Assembly: GCF_010093535.1 (NCBI RefSeq)
Contig: NW_022985225.1
Coordinates: 62,001 to 126,000, forward strand
Length of the DNA: 64,000 nt
Origin: Lindgomyces ingoldianus
Taxonomy: Eukaryota > Ascomycota > Dothideomycetes > Pleosporales > Lindgomycetaceae
Direction: 5' to 3'
Shown: positions 9,427 through 21,150 of the stretch, piece by piece
How the letters are laid out: the number at the start of each line of letters is the position of its first letter
Position numbering within the stretch: position 1 is the stretch's first letter
Notes under the pieces: model-generated
What the model was told of the DNA's origin: nothing
The model's input: only the letters and a program-made list of their open reading frames with translations
Databases searched by the model: none
Program-made: the position numbers and the translations under genes

Positions 9427-10807
9427 CTAAAGCGGCACCGTCAGAGGATTCATAACGCTTGCCCCCCCATCCACCCTCATCTCTGCGCCTGTGATATAAC
9501 TACTAAACCCACTTGCCAAAAAACCCGCAACCCTCCCCACCTCCTCCGGTCGCCCCGCCCTCTCCAAACCAATGATTTTCTTCTGAACCTCTGGAGACTG
9601 TAAGCTTGCCGGTGGAAATTGTTCGCCTTCCAGGCCCGCACCTTTTAAATCCACCCCAACATCGATTTGCCCCGCTGTGATGGCATTTATACGAACCCCA
9701 GTGCCCTTGAGGATAGCGACACCAGCGCGAACGACGCCCAGAGCGGCGTGGCTGGACATGGTAAACGCGGGACCCCAGCATCCTCCGTAAATACCTGCGA
9801 CGGAGGATACGACGACAATGCTGCCGTACGGATGGTCTTTTGGCGCAGCATTCGGATACGGGCCTTTTGGTGTTGTTTTCTGCATGGCCGCAGGTGCGTA
9901 TTTGAGAGCGAAGAAGGCTGGCATGGAGTTTTGTTCGAAGGCTTTATAGAGGTCGGTTGGAGAGGTGTTAGATATGCTGGGGGGGCCAAGGAGGCCGGAG
10001 GAGGTGGTCCATACGTCGAGGCTAGAGAATCGCATGGCATATTAGTATAATCTCAATATGGCACAGTCTGGCAGGAGGGGGGTGGGAGAATGGATCGAAA
10101 GAGGGAGAGGGATAGGGATGTGCTCACCGGCCCCAAGAGTTCAACACATCGTCAATCAATGCTAAGGTATCTTCCTCTGAGGTGATTTTGTATGGGTACC
10201 CGATTACTTTGGTGTTAGGATATTGGGCGTTCACGGATTCGGCGAGTTCGGCGTAGGGCTCGTTTGGAAGGGTTGAGCAGGCGTATATGCATGCTGCTCC
10301 GTGGGCTGTGGAGTTTCAACGGTAAGTATGTTGCTCGGTGTAGGATTTGAGGAAGATTGAGGCTCTAGAATGGGGCTTGAAGGGAAGTTTCAGAGAGGGG
10401 CGATATATCAGAAAATAGACAAAGAGAATGCAAGGAAGGCGCAAAAGTGATCTTTGCAGTCCCCAAGCACCTCCTCACAAAGTACTCACCCTGCCATCTA
10501 CCCAAGACTGGCTTTCACCCCATCGGCAAAATGCAAACAACAGACATTAAAATTCCACTCACTGGCAAGTTCCGTTATAATAGCCTTTCCAACCGGCGAA
10601 GTAGCACCTGTCACCACACAAACAAATCCATACTACTCCAACTCAACCCGTCAGCAAAGTTCCTATGAATCTGAATTTTGGAACCTTAAAATTAGATGCA
10701 CATGACCCCAACGCTGCTTTTAATGCTGTTAAAGAAGCGGAATGGCTTACAAGCTTCCCATCCGCTCTATATGGTGAGAAATGCTCCGAGTCTCCCTTTT
10801 CCGACAT
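9427..10807 (-). CDS. Short-chain dehydrogenase/reductase (SDR)
   Basis: Four exons on the minus strand: 10807-10751, 10632-10563, 10305-10128 and 10021-9427, giving 299 aa. All donors are GTRAG and the frames join cleanly. The classical SDR fold is clear. The cofactor loop VTGATSPVGKAI near residue 25 replaces the usual TGxxxGIG with TGATSPVG. SSVAG precedes an active-site region in which the usual YxxxK is not obvious: the expected place reads AFTMSSHAALG, so the Tyr and Lys are replaced. The C-terminal GRPEEVGRVAGFLASGFSSYITG and the DGGAS-type motif are typical of SDR family members that use NAD(P)H. The substrate is unknown. Loss of the canonical Tyr/Lys suggests a changed or absent redox activity, though an alignment is needed to be sure. 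The start ATG at 10807 is the first in a frame supported by splicing. Confidence 0.85.
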
Positions 10808-11446
10808 ATCTGCTTCTCCTTGTATGGACGCCTACACTTCAATAGTTGGTCTAATTCGATTCAATCTGAACTCAGCACAATGACTTGCGTATGTAGTTCT
10901 GGCGGCGAGGGTATGTGGTAGGTGGAGGTCTGCACAAATGAATACAACAGACAAGACGAACAGGACACGCCATTATTTTTGCTTCTCCCACGTCGATCGG
11001 TAGAGTAGCTGCGAGTGTGATTATGTCAGTTGGCAAATCCACGGGGCGCGGAGATGCAGGTTGGAAAGGCAACGTAATTGAAGCAGGTGTGGTTGGAGGG
11101 GTGGGTGGGTTTCTTATCGAATCACTTATCGGGCTGCAAGGGGTGGAATAGCGGGGAGAGTGAATGAGAACCTGATGCTGCGTGCAAGGATTAGGGAGAT
11201 GGGAGAGGCATGCATACATAATTGGATCACGAGACTGGGAGATTTCGTGTTCTCTTGTAATAAGATGTAGCCCAAAGCAGTAACTGCAGTATCTAAGATC
11301 TAATCTAGCTTTCACCATCTCGGGCATTCCTATCTCGCCTCAATCCCAGCACTCTCCTGATTCCAAAGCACCGGTCTAGATAGAGTTACAGATCTCCAGA
11401 ATACGCAAAAAGTATACCACACCTTGTCTACCCAATGTTATATATT
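10808..11446. other. Intergenic, no gene seen
   Basis: About 640 bp between the cytidine deaminase 3' end and the dehydrogenase 5' end, both on the minus strand. It should hold the promoter of the dehydrogenase. An open frame at 10872-11327 is not gene-like. Confidence 0.5.
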
Positions 11447-12114
11447 TCAAGCCACTTTGGTTTTTCCCTCCTCCTCTAACCCTCTCGCCAACACCTCCCT
11501 ACTCGGCAGCTTATCCGGCCCGAAGCTCATCGGCAACAGCTCCCCCAACGTCATAACCCTGTACTCGCCCCTCTTATTGAACATGAAAATCGGGACCTCA
11601 TTCTCACAGAACTCTCGCAGGTATTGCCGACACATCCCGCACGGAGAGCAGAAATCATCCATATCCGTAGCTACACCGATGGCTTTAAATGACCCGATGC
11701 GGTGGCCTTGAATTACTGCTGTGCCCATTGCAACGCGTTCGGCGCAAGTCCCAACGGGGTAGGATGCGTTTTCTACGTTAGCGCCGGTGATGATGGCGGG
11801 TGTGGAGGTAGGGGATGGGGTTGCGGTGTTGGGGTTGATGAGGAGGGAGGCACCGACGCGGAAAAGGGAGTATGGGCCTATACAAACAAACCATTAGCTA
11901 TCTCAGTTATTAGAAACCTAATCCATCCCAATTTCTCCTTCAGAAAGTGAAGACAAGATGCAATGAAGCGCAACTTACAATAAGCGGTCGCCTTCGCCTC
12001 AATGCATGTCAGCGACAGAATCTGGAACTCCGCCGCTGAGAGACCGTGAACTAGACCATTCTGCTCAGAAGAAACAAGAGCAGTAGCGACAGGGTCTGGA
12101 ATGGCGGTTGACAT
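11447..12114 (-). CDS. Cytidine deaminase
   Basis: Two exons, 12114-11979 and 11877-11447, separated by a GTAAGT...TATAG intron; 188 aa. It deaminates cytidine or deoxycytidine to uridine in pyrimidine salvage. The zinc site is complete: Cys-Ala-Glu near residues 90-92 (GTCAER, Glu as proton shuttle) and PCGMC near 124-128, giving the three Cys ligands of the homotetrameric class. NVENASYP before the first motif is the substrate-binding segment. Length exceeds the bacterial enzyme by a disordered N-terminus and an insert of Thr/Pro/Ser residues about position 62-72. The protein is likely cytosolic. Confidence 0.92.
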
Positions 12115-12798
12115 GTTGGAAGGAAGGAGAGAGAGAAGAGCAGCGGAGAGCTTATAGCTCTGATTGTGACGGCAAGCCTCGGCTTTGATATCGCGCTAGA
12201 GCGCTTTGGGATCAGGTATGGGACCGTTGAATGGAATGGAAAGAGAGTTGCTTCACGGAGGGCAAGTTGAGTAAGAGGGACTCCGTACGTGTTTGGTGAT
12301 CTCTAACGTGAGCTAGAGATCAAAAGGTAGGAATGATATTCTAACCACGTGGAATTCTTAACGCGCCGCACGCAGCTCAGACATCGGGCGTAAGATCGTC
12401 TCAAATGCGACAAATGCGAGATACGATCTTCGAGAGTGGGGAGAAGATGTAAGGATCTGCCTAAAATCTGTTGCCTTATCCCAAGCAATAATGCGTGGTA
12501 ACTCCGGGAAAGAGCAGGAGGAGAACGGAGACCGTAGCTTTCACATGGGTATTCTCATTCATGTGCATGCTAAGAGGAAAGCTGCACGAAATGTAACATC
12601 TACATCCTACTCTTACATCCACCGAAACATAGGACAACATGCTACCGTACACCCGGAGCATGAAAGGCGCAACCCATCTCTCCAAGCCACCGCTAGACTC
12701 AGGCAGGGAGCCAAAAAGATGCCACCTTCCCCCAAATAGAGTCCCACAACCTCCCTTCCTATACACCAGCTTATAGCAAGATTGCACCTCTTCCCCCA
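12115..12798. other. Intergenic, no gene seen
   Basis: About 680 bp between the Jac1-like gene's stop and the cytidine deaminase start. It should contain the deaminase promoter and the Jac1 3' UTR. The overlapping open frames on both strands show no protein family. Confidence 0.5.
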
Positions 12799-13530
12799 CT
12801 AATGCTCCAAAATAACCGGCTTCCCCCTCTCCCATCCATCTAAACAATCCTTAATATTAACCCAATACCTTAACCTTACGGCCTCACTCTTCGCCCTATC
12901 CACATCATCCCTCTCAAACGCGCCCTCCAACACCTTCACACTCTCTCCAATCCTCCTTTCATTGTCCGTCTTCATCCCTACCAGATCCTCCTCCGTCTCC
13001 GCCTCCTCAATCTGCTCCCTCGTCTCCAACACCTCCATTAACAATTCCGGATCTTCCACCTTCGCTGTCTCATCCTCATGTACATCAATACCCCTCAGAC
13101 TCAGCAAATACTGCGCGCGTAACAGTGGCGACTGCAGTGTGTTATACGCCTCATTAATCCTCGCGCTCAATGCTTGCGCTTTATTCTTGTTCTCCGCTGG
13201 ATGAAGATCCGGATGCGCGCGGGCCTGTAATTGAAGGAACTCTTTTTTCAACGACGGCAGGTCGATCGAGAAGCGGCCGTGCGGAGGTGGACCTGCGGGT
13301 AGCGATTGTGGGAAGAAGTGATAATGTGTGTGGGATTTCAGCGACGAGTCGCCACGCAGTTGTGAATGGGATGTTGATTGATGTCGGCGCGAGGGTGTCA
13401 ATGAGGAGGGGCGGCTAGAGCGGAGGAGACAGGCGGCGTGTCTGCGGTGTGCGCGGAGGGGAGCTATCGAAGTTTCGGAGATGAGGAATGCACGGAGCCA
13501 GGAAATGGCTGTTGGAGAAGCGGGACGCAT
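12799..13530 (-). CDS. jac1: Mitochondrial J-type co-chaperone Jac1/HscB
   Basis: A single-exon 243-aa protein. Residues 1-60 are basic, Ser/Arg-rich and free of acidic residues, as expected of a mitochondrial presequence. A divergent J domain follows (HYHFFPQS at about 69), with the diagnostic HPD at residues 106-108 in RAHPDLHP. The C-terminal three-helix domain includes LRAQYLLSLRG and the conserved MEVLETREQIEEA segment that binds the Fe-S scaffold Isu1. In yeast, Jac1 hands Isu1 to the Hsp70 Ssq1 to release assembled clusters. Length is typical for fungal orthologues. The family assignment is firm from the HPD plus the LLMEVLE motif. Confidence 0.93.
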   Translation of the reverse strand: MRPASPTAISWLRAFLISETSIAPLRAHRRHAACLLRSSRPSSLTPSRRHQSTSHSQLRGDSSLKSHTHYHFFPQSLPAGPPPHGRFSIDLPSLKKEFLQLQARAHPDLHPAENKNKAQALSARINEAYNTLQSPLLRAQYLLSLRGIDVHEDETAKVEDPELLMEVLETREQIEEAETEEDLVGMKTDNERRIGESVKVLEGAFERDDVDRAKSEAVRLRYWVNIKDCLDGWERGKPVILEH

Positions 13531-14089
13531 CGTAACTGCCGTTTAAATGAAGCGTGTCTCGGAAAATCAGTTTAACAATCTGAATAATGGCATAAGGGTG
13601 CAGGTAGAGGAGCGAAATGAGGTTGTTTGATATTTGGGTTTGCGGAGCGAGGCCAGAGGCGAGGATTTCCGTTCAAGTTTCGTTACCCATGCACTTACGT
13701 CACGGACATTGAGAAAGCCAAGTGGGCGGGAAAGTCCGCCGTCTCCGAGCCAGATATCCGCAGTCTACCTAGATTACAAATGCCACTAGTACTAAACTTC
13801 GGCTATAGTTCAGAATCAACGTACTGTATATTGGCAAGTCTAACGATATAAGACAGATATCAGTGTCCACTTAACCTGAATGCTAGTCATAGGGTTAACA
13901 AATCAAGCATCATTGTTTAGGTTCCGTGGTAGGCGCCAATATTCTGTATATCTGTGGGAAGAAGCTTCATAAGATTAATTTCGGTAAGGATGGAATTGCA
14001 TGCAGAAGCTAAAGTGAATGTCTTATGAACGGAATGGTATGGTCTACAGTCACCAACCAAAGTACCCTAAGAATACCCTCTCGTGCAGC
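13531..14089. other. Intergenic, no gene seen
   Basis: About 560 bp between the Yos9-like stop and the Jac1-like start, both on the minus strand. It should carry the Jac1 promoter. I see no RNA gene or repeat. Confidence 0.5.
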
Positions 14090-15769
14090 TTACAGCTCAT
14101 CCTTATACACCTCCTCGCTCCCGTCTTGCTCATTTTCCTCTTCTGATTGCTTCTCCCTCTCCGCCTCGCCATCCTTCCTCATTCCCCTCCCCTTCTCCTC
14201 ACTCATTCTCCCACCCTCCTTCTCATTCTGATCCTCCGCCTCAATAATCCCTCTAAACTCCCTCCCCTTTGGTGTATCTACCAAGTCCAGCTTCCAGCCC
14301 TTCCTCCCGGCCATCCTCTGCAGATTCCGTTTCATCGTCTCCACGTCCTTCGGATCACGAATATTCAGTTTCTTCATATCCGCTACGCTCATCTGCGTCC
14401 CGTCAGAGCTAGCCACGGTGCCAACATACACTTCCTTGCCACCGCCTACGACAACACTCTTTTCGATAATCTTTCCTTCGCTGCCCACGAGAACGTGAGC
14501 TCCAACTTCGATGCCGCCGATGACAGGGCCTCGATTTGAAGATCCCTCGGTCCCAGTTTCCATTTCCCGGAAAGGATTTTCGTTCTCGAGCGCCATGAGG
14601 CGATCGGCTTCTCGGGCCTTATCCTCCAGCTGGGCGGCCGTCCAAGCATCGATCTCAGACTCTGCGATTACGGGTTGGCAGGAGATGGGGTGCGCGAAAT
14701 TCTCCTGGGGTGGGAGGAATGCGACGTCGTTGCAGAGCCGAGGAGTGTAGATTACCATGAGGTAGGAGCAGGTGCTGGTTTCTTTGATCATAGAGATTTT
14801 GTCCGCTGACTGGGGATGGCAGTGAAACTAGGATATCATTAGCATAGAATATTTACCACGGGGCACACTGAGGCGTACTTGAACCTCAATCTTCCGCTCC
14901 TTGCCCGTCAAGTCGCATTCTGTTCCTCCGCTCAACCGCTGCACCATATATCTTGTTGTTCCCCTTGTCTCCAACTTTGCAACCTCCACTCCTTCACCCG
15001 CACCCAAACCCACATTTCCTTCATCATCCAGCTTCTCTTTACTCCCTTCCTCCCTACCGAGCGTCTTCCTCGCCTCCTTCCCTTTCTTCTTATCCTTTTG
15101 TGGAAACCTTCCCAACACAAAACTCTTAACATCCGTATCTTCAACTGGCGGGTAGAGCGGGACGCCCCGGCTCGGTGGCAGCTGATGAAACTGCTTGATT
15201 TCATCCTTGTAGCAGAAACTGTAACTCCACCATCCACTTAGGTAATATATGCAATTCCCTTGCATGCCCTCCAGCAGCTCCCACCCGCGATGGTTAGCGC
15301 GCATAAGCTCCTTCTCTTCCTCCGCTTTCGTTTGTTCGGCTGAGGCAGTCGAGTTCTGTGGTAGCTCTTCCGGTATTACTGGGATGCTGCACAGGTATCG
15401 CTGACCGCCAAGAACAACAGCTTCGTACGTTTCTTCGAGAGGCGCGCCATCATTTGGTATGGAGCTGGCGGTCTGCTTTCCTGGTTTGGAGAGCTCCTGC
15501 GTTTCCTGAGATTTGAGATTCACGGAGCTTGTGCTTCGTGAGGCGGAGTAGGCGAGGAGTGATGCAGCGTTCTCATCGGTTAGGTAGGTATTGGGAAAAA
15601 TGACTTCATACTGTTTGACGTAGTTAGTATTGAAAGGGAGGACGACATGACCCTGAGAAGTGCGCAAGCTTACCTGCGGGAAAGCGAGCAGGTCGTCAAA
15701 AACACTGAATGTGTGCTGACTTGCAAGAGCAATGCGCAAGAATGCTGGGAGAGCCCAGAAGTTCCTCAT
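14090..15769 (-). CDS. yos9: ER quality-control lectin Yos9/OS-9
   Basis: Three exons: 15769-15674, 15610-14879 and 14827-14090; 521 aa from the ATG before RNFWALPAF. A signal peptide covers roughly residues 1-17. The N-terminal DDLLAFPQYEV segment and the MRH domain follow (GNCIYYLSGWWSYSFCY, then GGTECDLTGKERKIEVQ and the FHCHP and CSYLMVIYTPRLC pieces). This domain binds trimmed high-mannose glycans on misfolded proteins and hands them to the Hrd1 ERAD ligase. The C-terminus is long, acidic and basic, and ends in KDEL, a luminal retention signal. The first intron (15673-15611) is 63 nt, starts GTAAGC, has TACTAAC and ends CAG, yet is stop-free and in frame, so unspliced mRNA would add 21 residues. 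An alternative ATG 18 codons upstream is possible but would bury the signal peptide. Confidence 0.9.
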
Positions 15770-16600
15770 TGCTAACTGCGCCGAGTTACAAAATGAGCCG
15801 CGCCAGGGTGAGTCCAGTAGCAAGGTTGGGTGAAGCGGCGAAGCGGCAAGGTGGTGTTTGGAATGAGACAGATGTCACTTCCTGGAGCTACATCTGTGCT
15901 AGCCAGATCAAGCTAGCGGCACGCGAACAGAAACAAAGTGAACCTCAAGTACTATGTCCACGGCACGTAACAGGGTATATTTAACCTGTTAATACTCTTA
16001 CTATATCAATAGCGTGTTTAGAGGGTAACTTCATTTTTGTTTCCCCTCTGTGGTATGCGTTAGTACTGTAAATCTGTAGAGCACCTGTCTTCACAGTCTT
16101 TGAGCAGAAAACCAGACTGCTCCAGAGTCTATTAATGCTCAAAATGAGAACCTGCAAAGTGTACACTTCCCGCCAGATATTCTGAATTTTACTCGTTCAT
16201 ATTGATGAGATCTTAATATATCTTGAATTCCCGCCAACATTCACCACACATAGGCCCCAACTCTAAGATGGCAGCTCGAGAACTCAGGTCCTACTCATGA
16301 TTTTGCAACCCCATGTGGTCCACCTATTCCTTGTATTCGCTGTGTCTCAGCCCTGGTTCAAGAGTCCTCCACGCCGCCCCAAAAGGTTGACAAAGGCCAC
16401 CGCTCTTTGTCCCGGTTGAGGTGTGATGATTTCTTTACGAAGAAATGTAGGCTATCGAAGAAGGACCGACATCCACCAACACCCGCTAAAAACACACAAG
16501 CAGTTATTCCTTCTAGAAGACATGACTCCAGGCGCCAATCCATCTCAATTCTCTCTTCGTGCTCTCTAGAGCCTCACCTTAGACATACCCCAAAGGAATC
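15770..16600. other. Intergenic, no gene seen
   Basis: About 830 bp between the kinase stop and the Yos9-like start. Moderately AT-rich. Short open frames on both strands are not gene-like. Confidence 0.5.
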
Positions 16601-19600
16601 CTAGGTGCTCAACTTTGTGCCGATGAGGATATTGAAGCCCTCACCAGGCGGTCGTGGTTCCTTGCCGGATCCATGATAGAATTCGCATTTGAACTTCAAA
16701 CACTCGGTACCCTTCGCGTCATGATACACCTGGATGATGTCACCGGTGTGCAGGTGTCCGAACAACGCACGACCCTTGTCGTCCTTCTGGCGAATGTGCT
16801 TTCCATTCACACTGATGCCGGACGTGGCACATGTGAAAATACCAACATGCAGGTTGTCACATTTCGTCCAGTCCTTGCCTTTTTGCGATAGTTCATCAAT
16901 GGCGCCGGGATCGGAGTCCGACTTATACCAGAAAATGACAAAGGCTGTCTTAGGAACTCGCGTGTCTTTGCCGTTCTCGTAGACAATCGTATTCCCAGGA
17001 TATCGGCCCCATGAAGTCTTATTTCGGTCGATCGCAAGGGTAAGACCAGGCACAAAGGAGTCACTCGTAGCAGTGAGCTTACCTAGACGTCGAGGTGGAG
17101 GCTTGATGTCGAGACCAGCGGGCGCGCTAGGAACAACAACGGATGTTGTAGCATCCTGGGTGACGTCCTCACCAGTGACAGATCCATCCTCAGTTGAAAC
17201 CCGCATAGTGTCCGGAAGCTGAGCATCAGCAACAACGTTCGTTCCCTCCACTTGTCCTAGGAAATCGAAGCCGCTCACTTTCGATGCATATTCAAGGTTA
17301 TGCGTGCTCGGATCATACGGATCATAGTAGAACGACGCCGTCCTTGGAAGACTTATCTGGCGATTGAATGTCGGAGGTTTGGCCTTTGGCGTGGAATCAC
17401 TGAACTGGCTCTGATGTAGATTATGATTATCTAGGGAGTTGTGCTGTGACATGTCTGGAGTCTTAGGTGTAGCCGGTTCATTCGGGGTGTGAGCTCCAGA
17501 ACGTGGAGATTGCGGGGAGGCCATGTTCAACTCTCGAACCATAGATTCAGCTCCAAGAAGGCTTGGTGACGAGAAAGCACCATCGAGATTTCGAGGAACA
17601 GGGGGGGTCTGGCGGGGATCTGATTGACCTGGGGCTTGAGACTCCGTAGGGAGAGCATCACCGCTAGAACCCGCATTGGAAAGAGCCTCATTCGCGTGGG
17701 CGCTGAGTATGCCGGAGCTCTGGAGAGCAGATTGTCCAATCTCTCCAAATAGACGCGCTCTTCCGGGAGGCTGTTGCAAGACTTTGAAACTCTCTTCAGC
17801 TTCGACTTCAAACCCCCCTTCAACAAGATGTTCTGAACGGAATGAAACATCGGCACTTGAATCATGCTCACAATCTCGGAGTTGGTTTCGTGGGAAGAGG
17901 GGATCCAATCGAACCTTCTTTGACTGACGGGTGTTGATAAGCTGCTCAAACTCATCATCCTCCAGAACAGGGTCTTCAAGCTCCTCTTCGGAGTCATGGA
18001 CTCCATCATCAAGCAGATTAAGCTGGGAAAGCTGTTCTCCAGCCTCTTCCGACTCATCTTCTTCGGCAATGGACTGAAGGCTAGGATCTTCTAGAATGGC
18101 AGCACCGTCTTTTAGCCATGGATGGTTTAGACATTGCCGCTCGGTGGGACGGCGGTCAGGGTCTGTCTGTAGCATTTTGCAGAGGAGGTCGATGCACGGT
18201 TCCGAGACGTGAGCTTCTCTCAAGGGAGTCGGGTCTAGACGAGTGGTCATGATGTTGTTGTACATAGCGCGGCCAGTCGCGTCCGCGATACCTTCGAATG
18301 GGGGTTTACCACAGAGAGCATACCAAATAACCCCTGCAAACGACCAAATGTCAACAGCGGAACTATACGAATGGAATTCTTGTTTAGTTCCACGACGTCG
18401 CTTGGTTCCTTTGGAGGGGATAGTGTCGAAATCTGGGAACACTTCTGGGGCACAATATAGGAGCGTACCACAAAAGGTTTTTAGGAAAGTCTCGTTGTGT
18501 GTGACTACCTTCGACAGCCCAAAGTCCGACAACTTCACCTTGAATGGGTTTAAGTCCGCGATGAGAATGTTGTCCGGTTTAATATCACGATGGGTTATCT
18601 TCATCCGATGAAGGTAGGTTAGAGCGCTCAGGATCTGTTGGGCCATCATCTTGGCTTGCGGTTCTTTCATACTGCCGTGTTGATTCAGATAACCCTGCAG
18701 GTCGCCCAGGCGAACAAACTCCATGATGATGTAAAGATAGTCGCCTTGGTCGTGATACTCGACGAACTCGACAATATTGGGATGCCGAAGGCCCTGCATG
18801 ATCTTCATCTCGTTGTCAATCTTCTTATCGAGCAGACCGTTCTTCATGAAACGACGCTTTTCGAGCTCCTTAGCAGCGAGAAGCTTGCCCTCCATTTTTG
18901 TAGCGAGCTGGTGGACAGTAGCAAAGGCACCTTTCCCGAGTAGACCTGGCGGCTAATCAGCAAAAGGGCACTGGTTGACATATGGCGATCCACTTACCAA
19001 TAATGTTGTATTTTGAACCACCGTCCCACTTCATTGACGGCCCGCCAAACTGGTTCTTCCCCATGCGTTGTATAGCTGCTGATTGGCTTAGCGTGAGCTC
19101 AAAGAGGTATTATTACAGACTTACTCTCCAGCTTGCCCTTGTCCGTAATGCATCGAGTGAGGAAATTCTCGAGGTTTGTCTGGAATCGATCCAGATAGGC
19201 TACCCGGGATGGTATACGGACAACGAACTTGATCATCTCGGCCTCGTTGGTGCTGTGAATACAGATAATCGAACCCGATGCCAACATTCGCACTTTGCTG
19301 AACCTTTGATCTCGACTTTTAAGAAGGATATCATCTACAATCGTTCCATTTGTAGACATATCCTCCAGCATGAGAACTCCCTCATTGTTCAAGAAGATTC
19401 GAAAGTGCTGGTTGCTGATGCGCTTACCAGAGTCCTGTCCGAACAAAATATCAGTGCTGCGCGGGTTGCGCCCGAAAACGAAGCCGAGGTTGGGCTGAAC
19501 GATGGGTGAGGACATCCGCAGAGCAATGTCATTGCCGACTCTGGATTTGGATTCACTGGAACCAGGTCTGTTAATAATAATGGTCTCTTGTTCTTCTATG

Positions 19601-19824
19601 TCCGTAATATTATCATCAAAGGAATCATACGGGTTTCTAAACAAGACATGTTGTGGTCGGTGCTCTGCAGCATCTTCCACTATCTTGATAGCGCCAGGTG
19701 ACGCGGGGTGAAGGATCGCCAGAACATCAGCAACATCTTTTTCGTTGAGACCGGAGTTGTTCCGTCCTAATCGGCGAGGGTCGAGGACCTGCTGGGTCGC
19801 GGGTTGGGTAGCTTCGTCTTCCAT
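16601..19824 (-). CDS. rad53: Checkpoint kinase Rad53/Cds1 (Chk2 family) with two FHA domains
   Basis: Three exons: 19824-19125, 19075-18998 and 18945-16601; 1040 aa. FHA1 spans about residues 112-190 (GRN 118-120, SNQH at 137-140, STNG 157-160), all key phosphothreonine-binding residues. The Ser/Thr kinase domain starts with GKGAFATV at about 263. It has the catalytic Lys at 285, HRD at 378-380, DFG at 400-402 and APE at 425-427. A long disordered, Ser/Pro/Gln-rich linker follows. FHA2 lies near residues 894-1021 (SWGRYPGN, then ISVNGKHI). FHA-kinase-FHA is the Rad53 layout; fission yeast Cds1 and animal Chk2 lack the C-terminal FHA. In yeast the kinase acts in the nucleus downstream of Mec1/ATR after DNA damage or replication stress. 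SQ/TQ sites are scattered in the termini. Both introns are short (49 and 52 nt). Confidence 0.95.
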
Positions 19825-21150
19825 GTTGTGTTAGCAAGGCCTCAATGTTGCTAACGGGACGTCGCAGCAGTAGTGGTGCGTAAAATCCAGCCAGAAGTGG
19901 GACGGGGTCGAGGTTATATAGCTGTCGTCGCTCAGGCGCCAAAGGGGACCACGTGAGTGTCAGACAGTGGAGCGCAACGACCAGTAACGCCAAGTGTTGC
20001 TGAAATTAGGGAGTCAATGAGGGCGGGGTTTCGAATCACCACAATGGTAATCTTATAAAGAATCACAAAAAAGGCTCTCCGGGTAGTGATAGATTGTAAA
20101 TTTTTGTGATGTCCCAGGTGATCCGAAAGGGGATGGAAGGAGGAGCCAGGTGAAAGGTTACAAGGGTTTAATATGTTGTCCAATCGAATGGAACATATCC
20201 ACCGCACACCAGCTTAACGAACAAGCCGAGAAAGAAGCGCAAGAGGAGCGGACCGTCCTTTCACTCTTTGCTTTCTCTCCAAGCCAGCTTGGCAGATCGG
20301 TCTTCACTAGCCTAGCCGAGACCAGGCTCAAGCCAGGCTTCCTCCGCTTAGCCTGTGACACTTCTTGTTTACTATCAAGTATGGCGTATTTACGGAGGTT
20401 TTGTTGTGTAAAAATGGGTTCGAGGGTTCACCGTCGCTTTGCTGAACCTCGCGGAATGGGTTCAACCCAGCACAGGACCCAAAATTTCGTGCTTGGGATT
20501 CGGGGTAGTTCTTATAGAGTGCGAGTCGTAGGCAAAACTTGAACGTCGCGAAGACACACCGCGAGGCAGACGTTTGCCTTTTGATTGTGAAGGCGAGCAG
20601 GATGTGGTGGAGTGAAAGGTTGCCCGGTGAACGGTTCTAACGCAGATTTGTCAGCTCTAGTGAGGCCCTTGGAAGAGTAAGACGCGATTGATGTGTGAAA
20701 GAACCAACGTGCCTGTTCACAGAAGTAATTTGAGCCCCCACACAGCACATTCGCGAGAATGAAGGTGAAGACTCGAAAATCTCCGAGCTGTAAGACTTTG
20801 GTGTGAAGTGCCCTCAGCGTTCCAGAGTCCCATTCCTTATTGGTCAATCAAAGAAGCTTAAATAAAAGTGGGCCTCCCGACCGCAACACCACAGAAACAT
20901 CACCGCGCCCTAGGCAACAACTTGCCACCTCATCCAGCTTGTCTCTCATGACCCGGGATGCGTCCTACTGTTTGACATGTTGCGGCAATAGTGATGATGG
21001 AGAGGGTGATGGAAATGACACGTTCATGCGAAAGCTTTTATGTCCTTTACGAGCTGACTCGAGAGTAACTCCACGTTGGCAAACAATTAAAGTTTCAAAT
21101 TAAGTCCTTAATGGGGTATACCATTTAAAAGAGATTACAAGCATTTCCTC
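19825..21150. other. Intergenic: promoter side of the kinase and 3' flank of the ABC gene
   Basis: About 1.3 kb. It should contain the kinase promoter and 5' UTR near 19825 and the ABC transporter 3' UTR near 21150. Short open frames on both strands overlap and lack family signals. No repeat or RNA gene was recognised. Confidence 0.5.

Noticed and set aside
10872..11327. 151-codon minus-strand open frame
   Set aside because: Pro/Ser-rich without structure; falls in the promoter region of the dehydrogenase.
12476..12847. 123-codon minus-strand frame after the Jac1-like gene
   Set aside because: Overlaps the end of the Jac1-like gene in a different frame and shows no coding pattern.
19982..20847. 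Open frames on both strands between kinase and ABC gene
   Set aside because: Overlapping and unrelated to known families; likely regulatory sequence.
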